NCBI GenBank assembly: GCA_902806205.1
Contig: CADCVR010000086.1
Span: forward strand, 1-48,753
Source: an uncultured Solirubrobacteraceae bacterium
Lineage (GTDB): Bacteria; Actinomycetota; Thermoleophilia; Solirubrobacterales; Solirubrobacteraceae
Length of the DNA stretch: 48,753 bases
Direction: 5' to 3'
Shown: positions 1 to 8,528 of the stretch, one piece after another
How positions within the stretch are numbered: position 1 is the stretch's first letter
How the letters are laid out: each line of letters starts with the position of its first letter
Program-made: the position numbers and the translations under genes
Notes under the pieces: model-generated
Seen by the model: the letters and a program-made list of their open reading frames with translations, nothing else
Told to the model about the DNA's origin: nothing
The model's database searches: none

Positions 1-581
1 TCGCTCACGACAAGGCGAGGATCAAGGATGCGCCGGGTGTCGAGGCCGACGGTGAGCTCTCCGAGGCCGAGGAGGCCACCCTCTATGAGTACTACGGGAT
101 CGCGGGCTACTCGCAGTACGACGGCCCCGATCACGACACGCTGGCCGGGTATGAGCGCCCGCGTGAGCCCGTCGGGCGCGACACCTCCGGGCCGACGACC
201 GACGATGCGATGACGCGCTCTGAAGAGCAGCTGCACGTCGGCACGCGCTCGCAGGAGGTCGGCAAGGCGCGGCTGCGCAAGTACATCGTCACCGAGCACG
301 TGACCACCACGGTCCCGGTGCAGCGCGAGGAGGTCCGCATCGAGCGCGAGCCGATCACCGACGCCAACGTCGGCGACGCCCTCGACGGCCCGGCGCTGTC
401 AGAGGAAGAGCACGAGGTGACCCTGCGCGCCGAGACGCCGGTCGTCGAGAAGGACGTCGTGGCCAAGGAGCGCGTGCGCCTGGACAAGGACACCGTCACC
501 GAAGAAGTGCAAGTCGACGAGAGCGTCCGCAAGGAACAGATCGAGACCGACGCCGGCCCCGGGGCCGACCGCCGCCTCTGA
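1..581 (+). CDS. PRC-barrel/DUF2382 (YsnF/AvaK-like) stress protein, 5' truncated
   Basis: The reading frame is open from the window edge (codons from base 3) to TGA at 579-581, so the N-terminus is missing. The visible part starts with a charged linker containing LYEYYGI, typical of the segment after a PRC-barrel. About 110 residues of DUF2382 follow: repeated V(T/P)V-x-R-E-E-V/E-R-E strands rich in Glu, Arg and Val (EVRIEREPI, EVTLRAETPVVEKDVVAKERVRL, TVTEEVQVDESVRKEQIE in pieces). Proteins of this family are general stress proteins of unknown biochemical role, usually with an N-terminal PRC-barrel. The family assignment is firm; the function is not known. A strong hairpin follows 7 nt after the stop. 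Confidence 0.85.
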   Translation, partial: AHDKARIKDAPGVEADGELSEAEEATLYEYYGIAGYSQYDGPDHDTLAGYERPREPVGRDTSGPTTDDAMTRSEEQLHVGTRSQEVGKARLRKYIVTEHVTTTVPVQREEVRIEREPITDANVGDALDGPALSEEEHEVTLRAETPVVEKDVVAKERVRLDKDTVTEEVQVDESVRKEQIETDAGPGADRRL

Positions 582-588
582 GCAGTTC

Positions 589-619
589 GGCGGTCGCCGG
601 CCGCACGCCGGCGACCGCC
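589..619 (+). terminator. hairpin terminator after the DUF2382 gene
   Basis: A perfect 13-bp stem (GGCGGTCGCCGGC at 589-601 against 607-619) with a 5-nt loop CGCAC, starting 7 nt after the stop codon. There is no U-tract, as is common in very GC-rich actinobacteria. Confidence 0.7.
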
Positions 620-693
620 CGCAGTCCCCCAACCGGGCCAAGTGATGCCACCGGAGAGATCCGAACGGCCGTTGCCGCCGAAGTCCCGAGGGG

Positions 694-2400
694 ATGCTGC
701 TGCTCACGCTGTTCGCCTTCGTCGCCGGCGCCGGCACCGCCTTGAGTCCGTGCTCGCTGCCGGTGCTGCCCGCGCTGCTGAGCGCGAGCGCGGCGGGCGG
801 CCGGCGGCGGCCGTTCGGCATCGTGCTGGGCCTGGCGGTCACCTTCACGCTGACGATCGTCGGCCTCGCGCAAGTCGTCGACGGCGTGGGACTCGGGACG
901 TCGCTGACGCGCGACCTCGCGATCGTCGCGCTGCTGCTCTTCGGCCTCGCGCTGGTCATCCCGGCGGTCGGCGCGCGCTTGGAGGCGCCGCTGAGCCGGC
1001 TGAGCCGCCTCGGCCCCAAACGGGCCGGCGACGGCTTCGTCTCCGGCCTCGGAGTGGGCGCGGCGCTCGGCTTCGTCCACGCGCCGTGCGCCGGCCCCGT
1101 GCTCGCGGCGGTCATCGCGGTCAGCGCGGCCTCGGGCTCGACGGTCGCGCTCGGCGTCGCCTTCGCCGCCGGAACGGCCACCATGCTGCTGGCGATCGCG
1201 CTCACGGGACGCCGCCTCGTCGGGCGCTTCGCGGGGGCGGGCGGCGGCCGCCGCCTCCAGCGCGGGCTCGGCGTGGTGCTGGTGCTCACCGCGGTCGCGA
1301 TGCTGCTGAGCCTCGACGTGCGCTTCCAGCAGACGCTGGCCAGCTCGCTGCCGGCGTTCGTGATCAACCCGACCAGCGCGCTCGAGCGCTCCGCGGCGGT
1401 CGAGGGCCGGCTGGCCGACGTGCGCGGCGCGCCGAAGTTCGCTCCCGTGGACAGCGACGAGGAGACCCCTGCGACTCAAGGCAAGCCGCTGCCCGTGCTC
1501 GGACCGGCGCCCGAGTTCACCGGCGTGACCCGGTGGCTGAACGCGAAGCCGATCACCATCGCCGGCCAGGTCAGCGCCGGCAAGGTGACCCTGATCGACT
1601 TCTGGACCTACACGTGCATCAACTGCCTGCGCACGGTCCCGTACCTGCGGGCCTGGCACGAGCGCTACGCCGCCAAGGGCCTCACCCTCGTCGGCGTGCA
1701 CGCACCCGAGTTCTCCTTCGAGAAGAAGACGGCCAACGTCGAGGCCGCGATCGAGCGCCTGCGGCTGGAGTATCCCGTCGCCCAGGACAACGACATGGCG
1801 ACCTGGGGTGCCTGGGGCAACCAGTACTGGCCCGCGAAGTACCTCATCGACGCCAAGGGCAACGTCCGCTACGCCCACTTCGGGGAGGGCGACTATGCCG
1901 AGACGGAGAAGGCGATCCGCTCTGTGCTGGCCGAGGCGGGGCAGACGGGCCTGGCCACCGGCGAGGCCGAGCCCGCGGGGGTCGTCGTCGCGTCCGACGT
2001 CGCCACGCCCGAGACCTACCTCGGCACGGAGCGCGCGACGGGCTTCGCCGCGCCGCTCACCGCGGGCACCACGACCTACCGGCGACCCGACGCCCCGCTC
2101 GAGCTCAACGCGTTCGCCCTGAGCGGGCGCTGGACGGTCGGGCCGCAGTCGAGCACCGCGGTCCGCGACGCCCGCATCGACGCACACGTCGCCGCCAAGA
2201 CCGTCTATCTCGTGCTCGCACCGCCGGGGCGCGGACGGGCCGGCAGGGTCCGCGTGCTCCTCGACGGCAAGCCGGCGCGGACGGTCGAGGTGCGCTCGCA
2301 GCGGCTCTACACGCTCGTCGACCTGCCGAAAGCCGGCGAGCATCGTCTGCGCCTCGAGCTGTCGCCCGGCACCTCGGCCTACGCGTTCACCTTCGGTTGA
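694..2400 (+). CDS. dipZ: DipZ-type protein: CcdA membrane domain + thioredoxin + C-terminal beta domain
   Basis: 568 aa. Residues ~1-225 are a CcdA/DsbD-like membrane domain with six or so hydrophobic helices and the two family cysteines, C20 in ALSPCS and C132 in HAPCAGP. Residues ~265-420 are a TlpA-like thioredoxin domain with the active-site motif C308-I-N-C311 in DFWTYTCINC. Residues ~430-568 are a beta-rich domain with a Y-RRPD-LNAFAL-G-W motif, as in mycobacterial DipZ. The expected role is to carry reducing equivalents from cytoplasmic thioredoxin across the membrane to extracytoplasmic thiols (cytochrome c maturation or disulfide repair). The start ATG has CGAGGGG just upstream. It ends 1 nt before the convergent MobA-like gene. 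Confidence 0.88.
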   Translation: MLLLTLFAFVAGAGTALSPCSLPVLPALLSASAAGGRRRPFGIVLGLAVTFTLTIVGLAQVVDGVGLGTSLTRDLAIVALLLFGLALVIPAVGARLEAPLSRLSRLGPKRAGDGFVSGLGVGAALGFVHAPCAGPVLAAVIAVSAASGSTVALGVAFAAGTATMLLAIALTGRRLVGRFAGAGGGRRLQRGLGVVLVLTAVAMLLSLDVRFQQTLASSLPAFVINPTSALERSAAVEGRLADVRGAPKFAPVDSDEETPATQGKPLPVLGPAPEFTGVTRWLNAKPITIAGQVSAGKVTLIDFWTYTCINCLRTVPYLRAWHERYAAKGLTLVGVHAPEFSFEKKTANVEAAIERLRLEYPVAQDNDMATWGAWGNQYWPAKYLIDAKGNVRYAHFGEGDYAETEKAIRSVLAEAGQTGLATGEAEPAGVVVASDVATPETYLGTERATGFAAPLTAGTTTYRRPDAPLELNAFALSGRWTVGPQSSTAVRDARIDAHVAAKTVYLVLAPPGRGRAGRVRVLLDGKPARTVEVRSQRLYTLVDLPKAGEHRLRLELSPGTSAYAFTFG

Positions 2401-2401
2401 G

Positions 2402-2959
2402 TCACGAGTCGAGGGTCAGCAGGTCCGCCGGCGTGTTGACGTTCGCGAACGGCCGCGGGTCGGCGAAGGCGACCTCGAGGAGACCGAGCGCCGCGACGAC
2501 GTCGCGCATCGCCGGCGCAGCGGGCAGGCGGGTCAGCGCCGGCAGGGCCCGCGGGTGCCAGATCGCGCAGAGCGGCTCGAGATGGCCGCCGACCCGCGGC
2601 ACGACGCACGCGTGGTGGCCGTCGTCGGCTTCCAGCAGGCGAGCCAGGGTCCTCGCGTCGAGCCGTGGCAGGTCCACCGCGCAGCACAGGACGCGGCTCC
2701 GGCGCGCGGTGCGCAAGGCGTGCACCACGCCGGTGAGCGGGTGGCTCGGCGCGTCGGGCTCGCACCACAGCGCCACGCCGGGGGGCAGCTCCGGCAGCCG
2801 CGTGTCGCGCTTGGCCACGACGGCCTGCTCGTCGGTGACGGCCATCAGCGCCCTGAGTGGGTAGTGCAACAGCGCCACGCCGTCGAGCTCGACGGTCGCC
2901 TTGTCGGCGCCCATGCGGCGTCCGCGCCCCCCCGCCAGCACCACCCCGACCGCCGACAT
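2402..2959 (-). CDS. mobA: MobA-like molybdenum cofactor guanylyltransferase
   Basis: 185 aa, a normal length for MobA. The N-terminus has the nucleotidyltransferase signature LAGGRGRRMGADKA (residues ~8-21), which binds the nucleotide. A CCAVDLPRLD segment matches the CD(M/L)P metal-site region, and the C-terminus has FANVNTPADL, the usual end motif. MobA joins GMP from GTP to molybdopterin to form the guanine-dinucleotide cofactor. No molybdoenzyme is visible nearby, so a related sugar or cofactor nucleotidyltransferase cannot be excluded. The gene has a TAGTCT hexamer 6 nt before the start, divergent from the gene at 3019. Confidence 0.8.
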   Translation of the reverse strand: MSAVGVVLAGGRGRRMGADKATVELDGVALLHYPLRALMAVTDEQAVVAKRDTRLPELPPGVALWCEPDAPSHPLTGVVHALRTARRSRVLCCAVDLPRLDARTLARLLEADDGHHACVVPRVGGHLEPLCAIWHPRALPALTRLPAAPAMRDVVAALGLLEVAFADPRPFANVNTPADLLTLDS

Positions 2960-2965
2960 GCACCG

Positions 2966-2971
2966 AGACTA
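2966..2971 (-). promoter_or_regulatory. -10 hexamer TAGTCT of mobA-like gene (leaderless type)
   Basis: TAGTCT on the minus strand ends 6 nt before the ATG at 2959. No Shine-Dalgarno sequence lies in the gap. The spacing fits transcription starting at or next to the start codon. Confidence 0.5.
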
Positions 2972-3004
2972 CGAACTTCTCCAGAGCCTGTCGGCGTGGC
3001 TTCC

Positions 3005-3010
3005 TAGACT
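3005..3010 (+). promoter_or_regulatory. -10 hexamer TAGACT of the CxxC protein gene (leaderless type)
   Basis: TAGACT ends 8 nt before the ATG at 3019, with no Shine-Dalgarno sequence between. It lies back-to-back with the mobA hexamer in a 59-bp divergent gap. Confidence 0.5.
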
Positions 3011-3018
3011 GGCAGCCG

Positions 3019-3585
3019 ATGAACGATGCAGAACAGGAAAGGCCGTGGCTGCGCTGCTACCGCTGCTGGTCGGAGGACCTCGAGGTGCAAGTCCACTACG
3101 AGGGGATCCACAAGATCGACTCCGCGACGGGTGAGCGCGCCGAGGTCGTCGACGAGCTCCAGGAGGCCGTCGTGCAGTGCCTGGACTGCATGCACGACCA
3201 GCCGCACCTCCAGTTCTCGGGCGGCCGCGTCGAGCCCGTCGAGAACCGCTGGGAGCGCATGGTCGCCGGGGCACCCTGGGTCGCCTCGTGCACGGTCACC
3301 GTGGAGGCCGACGACGTCGAGAGCTGCTCGGGGCCCGAGGCCGGAGACGCGCTGAGCTTCGCGGCCTTCGGCGACCACGGCACCCGCGAGTTCTTCACCC
3401 ACGTCCGCTTCCACAAGCACGAGGACGAAGGCCGCATCGTCGTGCACCTCATCGTCGAGCTGTACGCGCGGGAGGTCGAGGAGGCCAAGGAGGTCCTCGA
3501 GGAGGCGGCCCGCGGGCATCTGACGATCAACTCCCTGGCCAAGGAGGAGGGGCCGCCGGCCGCCACGGGCGACGTCCGGCACTGA
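3019..3585 (+). CDS. unknown protein with two CxxC pairs (putative zinc-binding N-terminus)
   Basis: 188 aa. I do not recognise the family. The N-terminus has two cysteine pairs, C13-Y-R-C16 and C54-L-D-C57, a likely zinc-ribbon site. The middle is strand-rich (ASCTVTVEADDVES, TREFFTHVRFHKHEDEGRIVVHLIVELYA), suggesting a small beta domain. The C-terminus is helical and acidic, ending in a Gly/Pro-rich tail. No signal peptide or membrane segment is seen, so it is probably cytoplasmic. The start is chosen at the ATG of MNDAEQERPW because a TAGACT hexamer lies 8 nt upstream and homology-like composition begins there; an upstream start at 2857 would run through the divergent promoter. Confidence 0.7.
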   Translation: MNDAEQERPWLRCYRCWSEDLEVQVHYEGIHKIDSATGERAEVVDELQEAVVQCLDCMHDQPHLQFSGGRVEPVENRWERMVAGAPWVASCTVTVEADDVESCSGPEAGDALSFAAFGDHGTREFFTHVRFHKHEDEGRIVVHLIVELYAREVEEAKEVLEEAARGHLTINSLAKEEGPPAATGDVRH

Positions 3586-3644
3586 TCTGGTCGGCGGTTC
3601 GTCACGTGGGCGTGCGCGACCGTCGACGGCTCCGTCAACGTCCC

Positions 3645-4127
3645 CTAGGAGAGACCACCGATCAGCTTGGCGGCGCGGTCGCGCCGGACGTCCGCCGCCT
3701 TGATCTGCGCGGCGGCCCGCCTGAACAGCGGCTCCGCCGCGGCCGGCGCTTCGGGGTCGAAGGCCTCGAGCGCCCGGTCGAACGTCCTCAGCGCGGCAGA
3801 GAAGCTCGTGACGAATCTGAGGTACTGGGTCCGCCCCCGCTTGACGCGCGCGGTGGTCGCCTGCTCCTTGACCACCGCGGTCCGCAGACGCTTCACCGCC
3901 CGCTTCAGCTTGGTCACCGCGGTGCCCGCGCGCTCCCGGCCGACGGCGGACTCGACGTCCTCGCTGGCGTCCGCGAAGTCCTCGGCGACCGCGTCGACCT
4001 TCTTCTCCTGGGCCTTGATGGCCTTGCGCAGGGACGCGTCGCTCGCCTGGGCGGGGCTTGCCGTTCCCAGTCCGGCGGCCAGCGCCGCCATCACCATCAT
4101 CGCTCGCCGAATTGCTCGGATCTCCAT
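3645..4127 (-). CDS. small secreted, helical, charged protein of unknown function
   Basis: 160 aa. Residues 1-~29 form a signal peptide: positive MEIRAIRRAM, hydrophobic core MVMAALAAGLG, and an AQA-S cleavage-like site. The mature part is almost all helix and rich in Ala, Lys, Arg, Asp and Glu, with heptad-like segments (KKVDAVAEDFADASEDVESA, KLKRAVKRLRTAVVKEQ). It has no cysteine. I know of no family. It is the second gene after glutamate dehydrogenase on the same strand, with a 9-nt gap, so it may be read through from that gene; however, TAGGCT at 4134-4139 lies 6 nt before its start. Confidence 0.65.
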   Translation of the reverse strand: MEIRAIRRAMMVMAALAAGLGTASPAQASDASLRKAIKAQEKKVDAVAEDFADASEDVESAVGRERAGTAVTKLKRAVKRLRTAVVKEQATTARVKRGRTQYLRFVTSFSAALRTFDRALEAFDPEAPAAAEPLFRRAAAQIKAADVRRDRAAKLIGGLS

Positions 4128-4133
4128 GATCGC

Positions 4134-4139
4134 AGCCTA
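4134..4139 (-). promoter_or_regulatory. -10 hexamer TAGGCT before the secreted helical protein
   Basis: TAGGCT ends 6 nt before the ATG at 4127. Its first three bases are also the TAG stop codon of the upstream glutamate dehydrogenase, so chance cannot be excluded here. Confidence 0.35.
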
Positions 4140-5426
4140 CGGGTAGACGCCTCGCAGACGCGCCGCCTCGGCGACGCGCGTGACGGCCACCGAGAGCGCC
4201 GCGGTGCGCCACGAGACGTCGAGGCGCTCCGCGGTGTCCCACACCTTCGCGAGGGCGGCTCGCAGCTGGCGGCGCAAACGCTCCTGCAGCTCGATGTGGT
4301 CCCATGAGTAGCGCTGGATGTCCTGCACCCACTCGAAGTAGGAGACGCAGACGCCGCCCGCGTTGGCCAGCACGTCGGGAAGCACCCGGATCCCGCGCGC
4401 GGCCAGGAGCGCCTCGGCTTCCGGTGTCGTCGGGCCGTTGGCGGCCTCGACGACCAACCGGCAGCGCAGGCGATCCGCGTTGTCCGCGGTGATCTGCTGC
4501 TCGAGCGCCGCGGGGATCAGCACGTCGCACTCGACTTCGAGCACGTCGGAGCGCCCGAGCGGCTCACCACCGCCGAAACCCTCGATCCCGCCGTGCTCGT
4601 CGACCCACGCCTCCAGCGCGGGGACGTCGAGGCCGCCGGGGTCGCTGACGCCGCCGCTGGCGTCCGCGAGCGCCACGACGCGCGCGCCGATGTCGTACAG
4701 CTCACGCGCCGCGATGCGCCCCACGTTGCCGAAGCCCTGTACGGCGAAGCGCTGCTCGCGCACGGGCCAGCCCAGGCGCTCGAGCGCCCCCTCGATGACG
4801 TAGACCACACCGAGTCCCGTCGCCGGCCGCCGTGCCTCGGTGCCGCCGAGCACGGGCGGCTTGCCCGTGACGATCTCCGGGACGGCGTAGCCCACCTGCT
4901 GGGAGTAGGTGTCCATGAACCATGCCATCTCGCGCTCGCCCGTGGCCATGTCGGGGGCGGGGATGTCGCGCTCGGGCCCGATGATCGGGATGAGCTCGGC
5001 GGCGTAGCGGCGCGTCATCCGCTCGACCTCGTCGACGCTCATCTCCTTCGGGCTGCAGCGCACGCCGCCCTTCGCGCCACCGTAGGGCAGCTCGAGCAGC
5101 GCGCACTTCCACGTCATCCACATCGCCAGCGCGGCGCACTCCCCCATGGAGACGGCGGGCGCGTAGCGCATGCCGCCCTTCGTCGGTCCCATGTGCAGCG
5201 TGTGCTGGACGCGATAGCCCGTGAAGGAGCGCACGGAGCCGTCGTCCATGCGCACCGGGAAGTTCACGGTGAGCGTGCGGCGCGGCTCGAGCAGCCGCGC
5301 CCGCGTGTCGGGGTCGAGCGCGAGGACGTCGGCGGTGCGCTCGAACTGCTCGGCGGCGATGTGGTAGAGGCTGGTCGCCCACTCGGCGCCGGCCCGGACG
5401 GACTCGTCGTGCTCCACCAGGGTCAT
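4137..5426 (-). CDS. gdhA: Glu/Leu/Phe/Val dehydrogenase (glutamate dehydrogenase)
   Basis: 429 aa, standard for the hexameric short form. The N-terminal substrate domain has GPTKGGMRYAP and the catalytic-lysine signature LPYGGAKGGVRCSP (about residues 115-128). The C-terminal Rossmann domain has FAVQGFGNVG. The enzyme interconverts glutamate with 2-oxoglutarate + ammonia using NAD(P)H; the cofactor choice cannot be read from sequence here. Together with glutamine synthetase at 34-35 kb it covers ammonia assimilation. The start is the ATG of MTLVEHDES, with TAGGGT 6 nt upstream and no Shine-Dalgarno sequence. Confidence 0.9.
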   Translation of the reverse strand: MTLVEHDESVRAGAEWATSLYHIAAEQFERTADVLALDPDTRARLLEPRRTLTVNFPVRMDDGSVRSFTGYRVQHTLHMGPTKGGMRYAPAVSMGECAALAMWMTWKCALLELPYGGAKGGVRCSPKEMSVDEVERMTRRYAAELIPIIGPERDIPAPDMATGEREMAWFMDTYSQQVGYAVPEIVTGKPPVLGGTEARRPATGLGVVYVIEGALERLGWPVREQRFAVQGFGNVGRIAARELYDIGARVVALADASGGVSDPGGLDVPALEAWVDEHGGIEGFGGGEPLGRSDVLEVECDVLIPAALEQQITADNADRLRCRLVVEAANGPTTPEAEALLAARGIRVLPDVLANAGGVCVSYFEWVQDIQRYSWDHIELQERLRRQLRAALAKVWDTAERLDVSWRTAALSVAVTRVAEAARLRGVYP

Positions 5427-5432
5427 GGCGCG

Positions 5433-5438
5433 ACCCTA
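5433..5438 (-). promoter_or_regulatory. -10 hexamer TAGGGT of glutamate dehydrogenase
   Basis: TAGGGT ends 6 nt before the ATG at 5426, with only CGCGCC between. No Shine-Dalgarno sequence is seen. Confidence 0.5.
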
Positions 5439-5457
5439 CCCCGCGGCCGCCGGCCGC

Positions 5458-5606
5458 TCAGGCCGGTACGCGGTCGATGAGCCTGCAGGCCCGCGCCTCC
5501 CCGGGGGCGAAGAAGCGGTCGCGGTTCATCTTCTCGCACTGCACGGCGCGGTGCGGCCGGGTGTCGCGGGCCTGAGGCGGCAGCCCGTGCAGTTCTGAGA
5601 TGACTT
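5458..5606 (-). pseudogene. remnant of a ClpP-like protease C-terminus
   Basis: In the gap between the PEPCK stop and glutamate dehydrogenase, one minus-strand frame ends at TGA 5458-5460 and reads CEKMNRDRFFAPGEARACRL then IDRVPA. This fits the ClpP C-terminal signature (D-x-D/E-R-D-R-(F/W)-F-x-x-x-E-A-x-x-x-(G)-L-I-D-x-V). Only about 48 codons remain. The catalytic Ser, His and Asp regions are absent, because the frame upstream runs into the PEPCK gene in a different phase. No start codon with a ribosome site is seen. The most likely reading is a truncated, dead clpP paralogue. The match is from memory of the family, so a chance resemblance is possible. Confidence 0.5.
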
Positions 5607-7409
5607 CTAGGCCCCCAGGCGCTCCTTGAGCGCCTCGAACTGCTGACGGACCTCGGCGGGCAGGTCGTCGCCGAACCGTGCCAGGTGGGCCTCGATCTGC
5701 GGCAGCTCGCCCTCGACGGCTTCCTCGTCGACGCCGAGCAGCATCGTCAGCGCCGCCGGCGAGAGGTCGAGGCCGTCGAGGTTCAGGTCGCCCTCCGCGG
5801 GCAGGAGCCCGATCGGGGTCTCGACCGCCCCGGCCTTCCCCTCACAGCGGCGGAAGACCCACTCGAGCACCCGCGAGTTCTCCCCGAAGCCGGGCCAGAT
5901 GAACCTGCCCTCGTCGTCCTTGCGGAACCAGTTGACGACGAAGATCCGCGGCAGCTGGGAGCCCTCGATCCGGCCGATGTCCAGCCAGTGCTTGAAGTAG
6001 TCGGCCATGTTGTAGCCGCAGAACGGCAGCATCGCGAACGGGTCGAAGCGCAGCTGGCCGACCGTGCCGAACGCCGCGGCGGTCTGCTCGGAGCCCATCG
6101 TCGCGCCGAGGAACACGCCGTGCTCCCAGTCGAAGGCCTCGCGGGCCAGCGGCACCACGGAGGCGCGGCGGCCGCCGAACAGGAACGCGTCGATCGGCAC
6201 CCCCGCGGGATCCTCCCACTCCGGGGCGATCGTCGGCGCCTGCGCGGCCGGGACCGTGAAGCGCGAGTTCGGGTGCGCCGCGGGCTGCTCGCAGGCCGGC
6301 GTCCAGTCGTTGCCGTGCCAGTCGATCAGGTGCGTGGGGGGCTCCTCCGTGAGGCCCTCCCACCACACGTCGCCGTCGTCGGTGAGCGCGACGTTCGTGA
6401 AGAGCGTGTTCTGCCTGAGCGACGCGATGGCGTTGGGGTTGGTGTTCTCGCCCGTGCCCGGGGCCACGCCGAAGATCCCGTTCTCGGGGTTGATCGCGTA
6501 GAGGCGGCCGTCCGCGCCGAACTTCATCCAGGCGATGTCGTCACCGATGATCTCGACCGTCCAGCCCTCGATGGTGGGGATCATCATCGCGAGGTTCGTC
6601 TTGCCCGTCGCGCTCGGGAAGGCTCCGGTGATGAACTTCGTCGTGCCCTCGGGCGAGGTGAGCTTCAGGATGAGCATGTGCTCGGCCATCCAGTTCTCGT
6701 CGCGGGCCATGATCGAGGCGATCCGCAGAGCGAGACACTTCTTGCCCAGCAGTGCGTTGCCGCCGTACCCCGATCCGTAGGACCAGATCTCGCGCGTCTC
6801 GGGGTAGTGGACGATGTACTTGACCTCGGCGTTCGTCGGCCAGGGCACGTCGGAGTCACCCGCGGCCAGCGGCGCGCCGATGGAGTGCACGCAGGGGACG
6901 AAGTCGCCCTCCTCGCCGAGCGCGTCGAGCGCGCCGTTGCCCATCCGCGTCATGATCCGCATGTTGACCGCGACGTACAGCGAGTCGGTCAGCTGCACGC
7001 CGATGTGGCTCTTGTCCGACCCGAGCGGCCCCATCGAGAAGGGCACGACGTACATCGTGCGGCCCGCCATGGCGCCGGTGAACAGCTCGGTCATCTGCCG
7101 GCGCATCTCCGCGGGTGCCTTCCAGTTGTTCGTCGGACCGGCGTCCCGCTCGTCTTCGGAGCAGATGAAGGTCCGGTCCTCCACGCGCGCGACGTCGGAC
7201 GGATCCGACCAGGCGAGATAGGAGTTCGGGCGCTTGGCGTCAGAGAGGCGCATGAAGGTCCCGGCGTCGACCAACTCCTGGCAGAACCGGTCGTACTCCT
7301 CGGGCGAACCATCGCACCAGTGCACGGCGTCGGGCCCCGTGAGGGTGGCCACCTCCTCCACCCAGGCCAAGAGCTTCGCGTTTCGGGTCGGGACAGCTGT
7401 CTCAGGCAC
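5607..7409 (-). CDS. pckG: phosphoenolpyruvate carboxykinase (GTP)
   Basis: 600 aa from the GTG at 7409, the usual length for GTP-dependent PEPCK. Family landmarks: [11 protein letters not shown] (~119-129), the [15 protein letters not shown] segment (~211-225) and the P-loop [13 protein letters not shown] (264-276). In most GTP-PEPCKs this loop reads FPSACGKTN, with a hyper-reactive Cys; here it is Thr268. The enzyme converts oxaloacetate + GTP to PEP + CO2 + GDP at the entry of gluconeogenesis. The GTG is preferred because GAGG lies 12 nt upstream and protein similarity begins near it; the frame stays open to 8117 but overlaps the divergent Crp-type gene. Confidence 0.92.
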   Translation of the reverse strand: MPETAVPTRNAKLLAWVEEVATLTGPDAVHWCDGSPEEYDRFCQELVDAGTFMRLSDAKRPNSYLAWSDPSDVARVEDRTFICSEDERDAGPTNNWKAPAEMRRQMTELFTGAMAGRTMYVVPFSMGPLGSDKSHIGVQLTDSLYVAVNMRIMTRMGNGALDALGEEGDFVPCVHSIGAPLAAGDSDVPWPTNAEVKYIVHYPETREIWSYGSGYGGNALLGKKCLALRIASIMARDENWMAEHMLILKLTSPEGTTKFITGAFPSATGKTNLAMMIPTIEGWTVEIIGDDIAWMKFGADGRLYAINPENGIFGVAPGTGENTNPNAIASLRQNTLFTNVALTDDGDVWWEGLTEEPPTHLIDWHGNDWTPACEQPAAHPNSRFTVPAAQAPTIAPEWEDPAGVPIDAFLFGGRRASVVPLAREAFDWEHGVFLGATMGSEQTAAAFGTVGQLRFDPFAMLPFCGYNMADYFKHWLDIGRIEGSQLPRIFVVNWFRKDDEGRFIWPGFGENSRVLEWVFRRCEGKAGAVETPIGLLPAEGDLNLDGLDLSPAALTMLLGVDEEAVEGELPQIEAHLARFGDDLPAEVRQQFEALKERLGA

Positions 7410-7511
7410 GGGGGCAGTCAACCTCGCAGGGTGGTCGGGATCCGATCGCGAGGATTCTGCCCGAAGGCGTGGTTCTGCGCGCCGAAGATCCGGACGGCGC
7501 GCCATCCTCGG

Positions 7512-7517
7512 TAGGCT
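7512..7517 (+). promoter_or_regulatory. -10 hexamer TAGGCT of the Crp-family gene
   Basis: TAGGCT ends 6 nt before the ATG at 7524. No Shine-Dalgarno sequence is present. Confidence 0.5.
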
Positions 7518-7523
7518 CGGGCG

Positions 7524-8528
7524 ATGCTTCCGCCCGCCACGTCCGCCGAAGCGACACGCGGCACCCCGAACCCGGAGGCCGCGTCGCTGCTGGATCTCGT
7601 CCCGGAGCTCGGAGACGGCTTCTCGGAGCACGAGCGCGGTGCGGTGCGCCGGGGCACTGCCGTCCGGACGGTCAAGGTCGCGCCCGGCCCCTGGTCGCCG
7701 TCGGACCTCGTGGAGGACAGCGGCGCGGTGGGCTTCGTCCTGGCCGAGGGCGCGATCGTGCGCGACGTCCTGATGGCCGGCAGCGTCGCCTCCGACCTGC
7801 TCGGTCCGGGCGACGTCGCGGGTCTCGGCGAGGACGACACCGCGCTCGTCCCCGTCGAGCTGCGCTGGACGGCGAGCGCCCCCTCGCGGGTCGCCGTGCT
7901 CGATCCCCGCCTGCTCGCGGCGCTCGAGGCGTGGCCGGCGGTCACCGCGCGGCTGCTCGCGCGCGCCACCCGCCAGACGTCCACCCTGGGGGTGCTGCGC
8001 GCCATCTCCCAGCTGCCCCGGGTCGATCAGCGACTGCTCGCGCTCTTCTGGCATCTCGCCGAGCACTGGGGCCGCGTCGGCCGCGACGGGATCGTCGTGC
8101 GCCTCGCGCTCACCCACGAGACGCTCGGGCGGATGGTCGGCGCGCGCCGCCCCACCGTGTCGCTCGCGTTGAAGGAGCTCGCCACGGCCGGCACCGTCGT
8201 CCGCCGGCTCGACGGCGCCTGGGTCCTGCGGCGGGAGGGCCTCGAGCGCCTCGCGCCCGAGCCGGCGCGCTGGCAGCCACCGGACGCGACCGTCCTGCCC
8301 GATCTGGACGCCGGCGTGCGCACTGCAGCGGGTCCCGGCTTGACGGACGGGGCCCGGCGCGACGAGATGCGGTTACGCCTGCGTCTGCTCGACGGCTTTC
8401 ACGCCGAGCAGGAACGCCGGGTGCGCGAGGTGCTCGAGCGCTGCGCCGCGACCCGCGAGGAGCTCATCCGGACGCGTCAGCGACGCGACGCGACGAACCT
8501 TCAGCGGTCGCGTGAGCCGCCTCGATGA
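7524..8528 (+). CDS. Crp/Fnr-family transcriptional regulator
   Basis: 334 aa. Residues ~15-145 are a cyclic-nucleotide-binding-like beta-roll with weak conservation ([39 protein letters not shown]). A connecting helix is followed by a winged helix-turn-helix at ~165-250 ([23 protein letters not shown]), the Crp_2 type. A C-terminal extension of ~80 residues is charged and helical. The effector is unknown: no Fnr-like cysteine cluster is seen. It is divergent from pckG and could regulate it, an inference from position only. Its 3' end overlaps the convergent cheR gene by 65 nt. Confidence 0.8.
   Translation: MLPPATSAEATRGTPNPEAASLLDLVPELGDGFSEHERGAVRRGTAVRTVKVAPGPWSPSDLVEDSGAVGFVLAEGAIVRDVLMAGSVASDLLGPGDVAGLGEDDTALVPVELRWTASAPSRVAVLDPRLLAALEAWPAVTARLLARATRQTSTLGVLRAISQLPRVDQRLLALFWHLAEHWGRVGRDGIVVRLALTHETLGRMVGARRPTVSLALKELATAGTVVRRLDGAWVLRREGLERLAPEPARWQPPDATVLPDLDAGVRTAAGPGLTDGARRDEMRLRLRLLDGFHAEQERRVREVLERCAATREELIRTRQRRDATNLQRSREPPR

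Noticed and set aside
642-2864. Long plus-strand frame overlapping dipZ
   Set aside because: It is out of phase with the DipZ frame, which has the CINC site and membrane helices; the alternative is Arg-rich without domains.
3586-3644. Terminator between convergent genes
   Set aside because: Only short imperfect pairing is present, no stem above 5 bp.
7410-8117. N-terminal extension of PEPCK
   Set aside because: The extra residues are low complexity, exceed the family length and lie antisense to the Crp-type gene; GTG at 7409 with GAGG upstream is better.
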